This document shows positions 31,093 through 37,628 of a stretch of DNA of 37,628 nucleotides, one piece after another. The DNA is from Bacteroidales bacterium (lineage in GTDB: Bacteria > Bacteroidota > Bacteroidia > Bacteroidales > P3): positions 1 to 37,628 of the forward strand of contig JAFUYA010000149.1 of the NCBI GenBank assembly GCA_017477025.1, given 5' to 3'. Under the pieces are notes generated by a model, which did no database searches, was not told the DNA's origin, and was given only the letters and a program-made list of their open reading frames with translations. How positions within the stretch are numbered: the first letter of the stretch is position 1; every line of letters begins with the position of its first letter. A program made the position numbers and the translations under genes.

Positions 31093-32556
31093 ATGCGTTA
31101 TTCTTTTTCGGATATATTACTAAAAAGTATCGGGTTTAAGCCGACAGATGACCAAAACAGGTTGATAGGGTTATTAGAAAAATTTGTATTTGACCAGTTA
31201 GGTACCGTGTTTATCCTTAAAGGTTATGCAGGAACAGGAAAGACTACGATGATGAGTGCATTGATAAAAACTTTACCGATATTCGGAATAAAAACCGTAT
31301 TACTTGCTCCGACGGGTAGGGCAGCTAAGGTGTTGAGTCTTTATTCTGATAAAAATGCTTTCACAATTCATAAACATATCTACTTCACTCACAGGGACGA
31401 TGAGTCTTTTAACTTTCGTTTGAAGACAAATAAATATAAGGATACGATATTTATCGTTGATGAATCCTCAATGATAGGAACCGGAAACACTAACGGTTTT
31501 ATGGAAAGGAATATTTTGGACGACCTGATGCAATACGTTTCAAGCGGAGAGAGATGCAAACTGATCTTTATAGGAGATACGGCTCAACTTCCGCCTGTAG
31601 GAGAAATTCTTTCGCCTGCATTGGACGGAGAGTATATCTATAATCATTACAATATTAATATTCCTTCTGACAAAATGTCTTTGAATGATGGTAATACTTC
31701 CATTCCTTCTTATCAACTCACGGAAGTTGTCCGTCAGGCTTTAGACAGCAATATTTTACGTAATGCTTCCAATCTGCGTTGGTGTATTGACAGAAACAGA
31801 TTCGCACTTCCTTTGTTTAAAAATCAAGACAGCGAAGATTTTAAGGCAATAAGTGCTGCGGATTTTGAAGATTATTTACGTCAAGCGTATAATGAATACG
31901 GGGAAGATGAAGTTATATGTGTTTGTCGGTCAAATAAAGCCGCCAACATCCTTAACAATCGCATTCGTTACACAATATTGGATAAGGAAAACCAAATTGA
32001 CACCGGTGATAACTTAATGGCGGTGAAGAATAATTATTTTTGGTTGGACGATTACTCAAAACAGGGATTTATTGCTAACGGAGATATATTGAAAATCAAA
32101 AGAATTTTGGGCTATGATGATAAATACGGCTATCATTTTACAGATATTATCGCCTCATTCAATGATTATGAAGACGAAGCGGATGTTGAGATGACAATTT
32201 TGTTGGATACTCTCAATATTGAGAAAGCTTCTTTAGATATGTCGGGCGATGATTCTTTGTACTACAAAGTTTTTGATAACTATTACAAAGAATGCGGCAA
32301 TAAGGTGCAAGCTAAAAAGAATACTTTGTCGGATAAATACTTCAATGCCGTACAAGTGAAATTCGCCAACTGTTTAACCTGCCATAAAGCACAAGGAGGA
32401 GGATGGAAAGCCGTATTTGTTTTTCAGAACTATTTTACTGAAGATATGCTCAATAAAGATTATTTGCGTTGGTTGTATACTGCCGTGACTCGTGCCAAAG
32501 AAAAGCTTTTCCTTGTCAATTTCAACGAAGATTTTTTTGTTGAGAAGACTATTTAA
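31093..32556 (+). CDS. RecD-like superfamily 1 DNA helicase
   Basis: A 487-residue ATPase with helicase motifs in order: Walker A GYAGTGKTTM (about residues 44-53), APTGRAAKVLS (motif Ia), the Walker B IFIVDESSMI, motif III FIGDTAQLPPVGE, and near the C-terminus LTCHKAQGGGWKAVFVF with YTAVTRAKEKLFLV (motifs V and VI of the UvrD_C_2 domain). It is shorter than E. coli RecD and RecD2 and lacks their N-terminal extension; it matches the stand-alone RecD-like ATP-dependent helicases common in Bacteroidota. It should unwind DNA 5' to 3' in repair, replication restart or conjugative contexts; the exact job is unknown. The divergent neighbour is the phosphoribosyltransferase gene, and the two may be functionally linked. 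Confidence 0.85.
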   Translation: MRYSFSDILLKSIGFKPTDDQNRLIGLLEKFVFDQLGTVFILKGYAGTGKTTMMSALIKTLPIFGIKTVLLAPTGRAAKVLSLYSDKNAFTIHKHIYFTHRDDESFNFRLKTNKYKDTIFIVDESSMIGTGNTNGFMERNILDDLMQYVSSGERCKLIFIGDTAQLPPVGEILSPALDGEYIYNHYNINIPSDKMSLNDGNTSIPSYQLTEVVRQALDSNILRNASNLRWCIDRNRFALPLFKNQDSEDFKAISAADFEDYLRQAYNEYGEDEVICVCRSNKAANILNNRIRYTILDKENQIDTGDNLMAVKNNYFWLDDYSKQGFIANGDILKIKRILGYDDKYGYHFTDIIASFNDYEDEADVEMTILLDTLNIEKASLDMSGDDSLYYKVFDNYYKECGNKVQAKKNTLSDKYFNAVQVKFANCLTCHKAQGGGWKAVFVFQNYFTEDMLNKDYLRWLYTAVTRAKEKLFLVNFNEDFFVEKTI

Positions 32557-32568
32557 TAGTTATTTTTT

Positions 32569-32576
32569 ATAAATTT
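32569..32576 (+). promoter_or_regulatory. Promoter -7 box TAAATTTG for ybjQ
   Basis: Exact TAnnTTTG match in the 55-bp gap after the helicase gene, 36 bp before the ATG at 32612. Confidence 0.5.
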
Positions 32577-32611
32577 GCATTGAATTAGTAACCGAATAAA
32601 ATAAAGATATT

Positions 32612-32929
32612 ATGTTATTAAGTACGACACCGACCATAGAAGGTCATCCTATCAAAGAATACAAAGGAGTAGTAACGGGAGAAACAATAATAGGAGCAAA
32701 TATTGTAAAAGATTTCTTCGCAGGAATAAGAGATGTTGTAGGCGGAAGAGTGAATAAGTATGAAAAAGTACTTATAGAGGCCAAAGAAACATCAATGAAA
32801 GAAATGAGTGCAAGAGCTGAAGCCTTAGGTGCTAATGCCGTAGTCGGGATTGATATAGATTACGAAACATTAGGACAGGGCGGGACAATGCTTATGGTTG
32901 CAACTTCGGGGACCGCAGTTGTTATTTAG
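32612..32929 (+). CDS. YbjQ / UPF0145 family protein
   Basis: A 105-residue protein covering the complete YbjQ (DUF74) domain: [53 protein letters not shown], then [18 protein letters not shown] and a hydrophobic C-terminus [10 protein letters not shown]. Family members are pentameric heavy-metal-binding-fold proteins without a settled function. Length is normal. It stands between the helicase gene and a secreted DUF4468-like protein, with its own promoter box; no functional link is apparent. Confidence 0.88.
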   Translation: MLLSTTPTIEGHPIKEYKGVVTGETIIGANIVKDFFAGIRDVVGGRVNKYEKVLIEAKETSMKEMSARAEALGANAVVGIDIDYETLGQGGTMLMVATSGTAVVI

Positions 32930-33072
32930 GTTTTGTACGGAATGAGGTTCTCAGGAAAAGATTGCATAGGGAGGCATTCGTTTCCGGTATTTCTGAATTG
33001 AGTAAAGTTGTAAGTTTTGCGTTAGAAAAATTAATCTTTTGTTTTTTACAATCAATAAACAAACGAAGAGCA

Positions 33073-33777
33073 ATGAAGAAACACGAAAATTTGGTAAAAG
33101 AATTATTATTTGTTTTATTCATGTGTGTAAGTATTTTCTCCATTCAAGCACAAGATGTTCTGACAAATGAATTAGAGAAATATGCCAAAGAAAATTATGG
33201 AGACAGTTGGATAGATGCAGCGGAAAATTTATCCAAACAATTGGTTTTGGATAAGAATTCCGCACTTACATACACTGAAATTATTAATTGCGGGACACAA
33301 ACCAAAGAGCAATTATATACGAAGTTGAATTATTGGTTTGCTTCTACATTCAATGATGCAAATTCCGTTATTCAGATGAATGATAAAGAAAACGGAACAA
33401 TCATAGGAGTGGGATTCGTGGAAGGAATTGCTGATCATATAGGCGGTTTTAATCAGTACGTGGTACATATACGTCCTGTTATAAAGGTTGATATCAAAGA
33501 TACAAGAATAAGAGTTACTTATTCCGTACAATGCTACAATGTTTCCAAGATTATAGGCGGAGGATGGTTAGGATCTCCCGAGGAGGACAGAGTCTATTCG
33601 GAACAAAAGTGGCCGTTAACTACTTGTTGGCCTTTTGCAAAAAAAGACGAGCATCATGCAAAGAAAACATCTTCTAAGGCTCTTGTAATGACTCATGCAT
33701 ACTCTAATGTTATAATGGATAAGATAAAGGAGGCTGCTCTTAACGGTGTTGTAGGCAACGAGAATGTTGAGTGGTAA
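33073..33777 (+). CDS. Secreted DUF4468-like protein
   Basis: A 234-residue protein with a signal peptide (LVKELLFVLFMCVSIFSIQAQ). The segment NCGTQTKEQLYTKLNYWFASTFNDANSVIQMNDKENGTIIGVGFVE strongly recalls the DUF4468 (TBP-like fold) proteins of Bacteroidota, which are periplasmic or surface-exposed and uncharacterised. The C-terminal part (VRVTYSVQCYNV-like segment, GSPEEDRVYSEQKWPLTTCWPF) is a beta-rich extension. I chose the ATG at 33073 for the signal peptide; an ATG at 32962 would add 37 residues of low-quality sequence. A hairpin terminator follows the stop by 15 bp. Confidence 0.75.
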   Translation: MKKHENLVKELLFVLFMCVSIFSIQAQDVLTNELEKYAKENYGDSWIDAAENLSKQLVLDKNSALTYTEIINCGTQTKEQLYTKLNYWFASTFNDANSVIQMNDKENGTIIGVGFVEGIADHIGGFNQYVVHIRPVIKVDIKDTRIRVTYSVQCYNVSKIIGGGWLGSPEEDRVYSEQKWPLTTCWPFAKKDEHHAKKTSSKALVMTHAYSNVIMDKIKEAALNGVVGNENVEW

Positions 33778-33792
33778 AAAGAAAGAAGATGC

Positions 33793-33818
33793 ATATAAAG
33801 GTTCTTATGCCTTTATAT
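33793..33818 (+). terminator. Hairpin after the DUF4468-like gene
   Basis: ATATAAAGG (33793-33801) pairs perfectly with CCTTTATAT (33810-33818), loop of 8, then TGTTTA. It can end the upstream transcript or act in the leader of fucP, which starts 45 bp on. Confidence 0.65.
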
Positions 33819-33862
33819 TGTTTAGATATAGTTAAAATTGGTGAAGATATAAAATAAAGAGT

Positions 33863-35167
33863 ATGAGTATTTTCAAAACATCGGACGGAAAGAATTATTT
33901 GCCTGTTTTTATAGTTGTTACCTTATGCTTTGCATTGTGGGGTTTTGCTAATGATATAACCAATCCTATGGTTAAATCTTTTTCAAAAATATTCAGGATG
34001 AGTGTGACAGACGGAGCATTAGTACAGGTTGCCTTCTACGGAGGCTATTTTGCAATGGCATTCCCTGCTGCCATGTTTATAAAGAGATTCTCTTATAAGA
34101 AAGGTATTTTATTAGGACTCGGTCTTTACGCTTTCGGAGCATTAATGTTTATTCCCGCATCAACCAAAGGCGATTATTATCCGTTCCTTTTGGCTTATTT
34201 TATTTTAACCTGCGGGCTTTCTTTTTTGGAAACGAGTGCAAACCCATTCATTTTATCAATGGGAGAACAGAAAACTGCAACGCGAAGATTGAATTTTGCA
34301 CAAGCATTCAATCCCATAGGTTCATTGGCAGGAATGTTTGTAGCAATGAATTTCATTCAGGCAAAATTAAATCCTATGTCTTCGGCTGAAAGAGCGACAT
34401 TGAACGAGGCGGACTTTGAGGCATTGAAGCATGCAGACTTGGATATATTAATAAAACCGTACGTAGCCATAGGAATCATATTGATTGCAGTATTTATAGT
34501 AATGGCAGTTATGAAAATTCCGCAGAAAGAAGAGAAAAGCAGCATGGAGACAAGAAACCTGGGTGCAACACTCAAACGTCTTTTACATAATAAGATATAC
34601 AGAGAAGGGGTGTTGACACAATTTTTTTATGTAGGAGCACAAATCACATGCTGGACATTTATTATTCAATACGGAACACGTGTATTCATGGCAGAGGGAA
34701 TGACGGAACAATCAGCCGAAGTTTATTCACAAACATTGAATATTGTTGCTATGGTGATATTCTGTCTATCCCGGTTTATAGGAACGTTCCTTATGAAATA
34801 TTTCAAACCGGCACGTTTATTAAGCATTTTTGCCATGGCCGGATTTCTGTTGCTTTTGGTAACAATTTTTGTAGGAGGCAGAATAGGAGTATATTCCTTA
34901 GTGGCTGTTTCTGCATGTATGTCGTTGATGTTTCCTACCATTTACGGACTTGCGTTGGGTAATGTCGGACAGGATGCGGAAGTCGGTTCGGCCGGACTGA
35001 TTATGGCAATACTGGGCGGAAGTGTTTTACCTTATTTACAGGCCAGGATAATAGATCAACAAACTGTTTTTTCTATGCCGGCAGTCAATGTGTCTTTTAT
35101 TGTTCCTTTAGTTTGTTTCGTTGTTGTATTCATCTACGGAAGAAGAAATCTCAATAGAGTAGAGTAG
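33863..35167 (+). CDS. fucP: L-fucose:proton symporter family sugar transporter
   Basis: A 434-residue inner-membrane major facilitator protein of the FucP/FHS branch with about 12 hydrophobic helices. Diagnostic blocks are the N-terminal LPVFIVVTLCFALWGFANDITNPMVKSFSKIF (the WGFAxxxN motif of the family) and FLETSANPFILSMG with RRLNFAQAFNPIGSLAGMF. It imports a neutral hexose or deoxyhexose, most likely L-fucose, with a proton. No fucose isomerase or kinase gene is beside it, so the sugar is not proved by context. The stop is followed by a bidirectional terminator before the convergent cinA. Confidence 0.85.
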   Translation: MSIFKTSDGKNYLPVFIVVTLCFALWGFANDITNPMVKSFSKIFRMSVTDGALVQVAFYGGYFAMAFPAAMFIKRFSYKKGILLGLGLYAFGALMFIPASTKGDYYPFLLAYFILTCGLSFLETSANPFILSMGEQKTATRRLNFAQAFNPIGSLAGMFVAMNFIQAKLNPMSSAERATLNEADFEALKHADLDILIKPYVAIGIILIAVFIVMAVMKIPQKEEKSSMETRNLGATLKRLLHNKIYREGVLTQFFYVGAQITCWTFIIQYGTRVFMAEGMTEQSAEVYSQTLNIVAMVIFCLSRFIGTFLMKYFKPARLLSIFAMAGFLLLLVTIFVGGRIGVYSLVAVSACMSLMFPTIYGLALGNVGQDAEVGSAGLIMAILGGSVLPYLQARIIDQQTVFSMPAVNVSFIVPLVCFVVVFIYGRRNLNRVE

Positions 35168-35199
35168 TTCGCATATACAATAAGTAATCTTTTTTACTG

Positions 35200-35244
35200 A
35201 CACTGCAAAGTAATAGTTTCTGTAGAAATATTATTTTGCAGTGT
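35200..35244. terminator. Bidirectional terminator between fucP and cinA
   Basis: ACACTGCAAAGTAATA (35200-35215) pairs with TATTATTTTGCAGTGT (35229-35244) with one non-Watson-Crick step and a 13-nt loop. T-tracts lie on both outer sides. It is 33 bp after the fucP stop and 66 bp below the cinA stop. Confidence 0.85.
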
Positions 35245-35309
35245 TTGTATCTGTTATAAAAAAGCGGACAGACGGCACAATTCGTTTTAGGATATAGCAG
35301 AACCTGTTA

Positions 35310-36566
35310 TCATATATTCTTCCATAGTAAAAAAAGTGCGGCATTTGTAACTCTGTCAATGAAATTAGATCTGGAAGTCTTAAAGCAACTCTTCTCTACA
35401 ATCGTTTCTCCGTTTCTTTTTGCCAATCCGATATAAACAGTGCCGATTTCCGTATCGGTTCCATCGGAATCAGGACCTGCTAATCCGGTAGTGCTTATTG
35501 CAAAGTCTGTATTGTATAGTTTTACAGCATTTTCCGCCATCTGTCTTGCCGTCTCCTCACTTACAGCTCCTTTTATGCTTAATGTATCTTCTTCTACTCT
35601 TACTGTTTTATTCTTTATTTCATTGCAGTAAGCTACGATTCCACCTTTGAAATAGACCGATGCTCCAGGATTCAATGTTATACTATGAGCAATATTTCCA
35701 CCTGTACAGGATTCAACGGTAATGAGGGTTTGATTTTTTGATTGCAGTTTTTCTCCTATGATTTGTGCAAAACTTTTATCATCCTCTCCAATGAGAAAAT
35801 CTCCCACAGCTGTTTTAAGAGCCGAGTATTGGATTTGAAATTTTTCCAGTGCAGATTCTCGCTTTGAGCATTTCATACTAAGACGTAGCTTTATCACTCC
35901 TGCATTCGGGAGATAAGCAAGAGAAAATCTGGAAGATTTGTCTTTATTATTTATGTTTTTAATATTGAGTTCAAATTCCTCAAGTTTGTCTGAAAGAAAA
36001 CTCTCCCCGATACCACTTACCAAGACGGATTTATGAATAATCGTTTCGGTTTCGTAGTGTTTTAAAAGTATGGGAATGACAGAGTCCATCATTCTTTCCA
36101 TTTCAAAAGGCACTCCAGGCATAGATATAACAAGTTTTCCATTACTGTTAAATATCATTCCCGGAGCAGTACCTACAGGGTTGAATATAATTTGGCAACA
36201 ATCAGGAATGAAAGACTGGGAACGGTTGGTATCAGTATATGGTAAATTTCTTCGTTCAAAGAAACTTTTTACATGTGTGCTGACTTCTTTGTTCTCGATC
36301 AGTTTGCCGTTAAACATTTCATTCAAACAATGTTTGGTAATATCATCTTTTGTAGGTCCTAAACCTCCTGTTATTAGTACGCAATCAGTTCTTTGCAGGG
36401 CAAGAGTTACTGCATTCTTGATTGCAGTTGAATCATCGTTGATAACGGTAATATATTTTACGGTAATGCCGTTTTGGTTAAGAATCTTTGCCATATAGGC
36501 ACAATTGGTATTTATCACCTGTCCTATAAGTAATTCATCCCCGATATTTATAATTTCTGTATTCAT
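35310..36566 (-). CDS. cinA: CinA family nicotinamide-nucleotide amidohydrolase
   Basis: A 418-residue two-domain cytoplasmic protein. The N-terminal MoaB-like domain has GDELLIGQVINTNCAYMAKILN and LITGGLGPTKDDITK. The C-terminal PncC-type amidase domain has TVESCTGGNIAHSITLNPGASVYFKGGIVAYCNEIKNKTV, AVSEETARQMAENAV and STTGLAGPDSDG. It deamidates nicotinamide mononucleotide in NAD recycling. Historically it is linked to competence, but that link is regulatory in other bacteria and is not implied here. Length is normal for the fused form. It is divergent from prfB with 204 bp between them; no clear promoter box was found for it. Confidence 0.9.
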   Translation of the reverse strand: MNTEIINIGDELLIGQVINTNCAYMAKILNQNGITVKYITVINDDSTAIKNAVTLALQRTDCVLITGGLGPTKDDITKHCLNEMFNGKLIENKEVSTHVKSFFERRNLPYTDTNRSQSFIPDCCQIIFNPVGTAPGMIFNSNGKLVISMPGVPFEMERMMDSVIPILLKHYETETIIHKSVLVSGIGESFLSDKLEEFELNIKNINNKDKSSRFSLAYLPNAGVIKLRLSMKCSKRESALEKFQIQYSALKTAVGDFLIGEDDKSFAQIIGEKLQSKNQTLITVESCTGGNIAHSITLNPGASVYFKGGIVAYCNEIKNKTVRVEEDTLSIKGAVSEETARQMAENAVKLYNTDFAISTTGLAGPDSDGTDTEIGTVYIGLAKRNGETIVEKSCFKTSRSNFIDRVTNAALFLLWKNI

Positions 36567-36737
36567 GTTGTTCTTTCTGAATTTTATGTTTTCAAGACCT
36601 CTAACGTAAATTATTATTATTTAGTATAATGGTTTTACATTCTTTGCGTTGCAGAAAGAAAATAGAAATGAAACTCCGTCTTATTCAATGCAAAAGTGTA
36701 TTAATAATACAATAAAAATGAAAAAAAAACGTACTTA

Positions 36738-36745
36738 TAATTTTG
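36738..36745 (+). promoter_or_regulatory. Promoter -7 box TAATTTTG for prfB
   Basis: Exact TAnnTTTG match, 25 bp before the ATG at 36771. No clear TTTG at the -33 distance. Confidence 0.55.
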
Positions 36746-36770
36746 AGAATAGTTATTAACAGCAAAAAAA

Positions 36771-37628
36771 ATGACAATAGAAGAAACTATCAAAGATTTT
36801 GAATCACGTCTTCAAGATCTATGGAGGTGTCTTTGACATCGCCAAAAAGCAAGAAATAATTAAAGAAAAACAAGGTATAAGTGAACAGCCAGATTTCTGG
36901 AATGACCCGAAAAGAGCAGAAAAACTGTTAAAAGAAGTGTCATCTCTTAAGGATGTAGTGACTGAATATCAAGACGTCAGTTCCGCTTTTGAGGATATCA
37001 AGGTGTTAAAAGAATTTGCTGATACAGGAGAGGCAACAATTGAAGATGTTGAAACAGAGCTTTCGAAAGTTCGAAAGCTAATTGAGAGCTTGGAATTCAA
37101 GAAAATGCTCGGGGCAGAAGAAGATACACTTGATGCCATTCTAACAATAAACAGCGGAGCAGGAGGAACGGAAAGTTGTGATTGGGTTGCAATGCTGATG
37201 CGTATGTATGTACGTTGGGCGGAAAGACATGGATACAAGGTAGAGGAAGTGTCGTCTCAGGAAGGAGATGTTGCAGGTTATAAGAATGTTACATTAGAAA
37301 TTTCCGGGAAATATTGTTACGGTTATCTTAAAGGAGAGAATGGAGTACATCGTTTGGTTAGATTGTCTCCTTTTGATGCAGCTAATAAACGTCATACATC
37401 TTTTGCATCCGTCTATGCTTATCCTGTAGTAGATGAAAATATAGAGATAAATATTAATCCTGCAGATATAGAATGGGAAACCTTCCGTTCATCAGGACCA
37501 GGTGGGCAGAACGTCAATAAAGTTGAAACGGCAGTTCGCTTGCATTATAAGCCTGACAATATAATTATAGAATGTCAGCAGACGCGTAGTCAGTTGCAGA
37601 ATAGAGAAAAAGCCTTGCAGATGTTACG
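36771..37628 (+). CDS. prfB: Peptide chain release factor 2, programmed +1 frameshift, cut by window end
   Basis: The gene is read as codons 36771-36833, then +1 shift to 36835 and on past the window end; about 285 of some 365 residues are present. The zero frame ends at an in-frame TGA (36834-36836) after 21 codons. The shifted frame starts [13 protein letters not shown] and shows the whole N-terminal helical domain, then [16 protein letters not shown], the stop-codon-reading SPF motif in [14 protein letters not shown], and the GGQ motif in [17 protein letters not shown], which triggers peptide release. RF2 reads UGA and UAA. The TGA makes the gene self-regulating: low RF2 favours the shift. 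The start is the only ATG with a suitable -7 box. Confidence 0.95.
36823..36837 (+). promoter_or_regulatory. RF2 programmed frameshift signal
   Basis: The bases GGAGG (36823-36827) stand three bases before CTT TGA C (36831-36837), the standard layout with an internal Shine-Dalgarno element, a slippery leucine codon and an in-frame stop followed by C. In a phylum that mostly lacks Shine-Dalgarno initiation, this shows that the anti-SD tail of 16S rRNA is still able to act here. Confidence 0.9.

Overview
The window looks like chromosomal DNA of a low-GC Bacteroidales/Bacteroidota bacterium, probably gut- or host-associated. The reasons are the gene families (NamZ/DUF1343, a DUF4468-type secreted protein, an OmpA/TonB-style receptor with a carboxypeptidase-regulatory N-terminus, FucP, RND metal efflux), the near absence of Shine-Dalgarno sites, and many start regions preceded by the Bacteroidota -7 box TAnnTTTG, sometimes with TTTG about 19 bp upstream. 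No rRNA, tRNA, CRISPR array or transposase was recognised.

Layout. 1-2365: a truncated outer-membrane receptor gene on the minus strand, divergent from a C_GCAxxG_C_C redox protein and a glycosyltransferase. 2571-9746: a copper/silver-type resistance block on the minus strand (CusA-like pump, TolC-like channel, CusB-like adaptor, separate HMA metallochaperone), with dyad-symmetric operator candidates at both promoters. 9851-14004: gpsA, an M49-type lipoprotein peptidase and a NamZ-type muramidase. 14156-17904: a tightly overlapping operon mreC-mreD-glycosyltransferase-wecB, linking cell shape with surface polysaccharide. 18068-20835: a small lipoprotein, HU, a 29-residue AURKAIP1/COX24-like ribosomal protein and RNase G. 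21098-22928: a decayed ECF sigma factor convergent with tryptophanase (tnaA), which has a promoter and a candidate 25-codon leader ORF. 23264-25538: a structured repeat region (four palindromes spaced 21-22 bp, framed by inverted repeats), then a helix-hairpin-helix outer-membrane-type gene broken at a run of ten G. 25755-29996: a restriction-modification operon (nuclease-methylase fusion, broken RhuM gene, specificity subunit) with a run of nine G inside the methylase gene. 30100-37628: a phosphoribosyltransferase and a RecD-like helicase (divergent), YbjQ, a DUF4468-like protein, FucP, CinA, and prfB with its programmed +1 frameshift, cut by the window end.

The main theme is phase variation. 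Three long G/C homopolymers lie where length change would matter: an 11-bp tract in the apparent promoter spacer of the receptor gene, a 10-bp tract that puts the helix-hairpin-helix gene out of frame, and a 9-bp tract that keeps the methylase gene in frame. Together they suggest random switching of surface proteins and of DNA methylation. The tnaA leader and the palindrome array at 23.3 kb are the two other places where an undescribed regulatory device may sit. All functional calls rest on reading the sequence and family knowledge; no database search was run.
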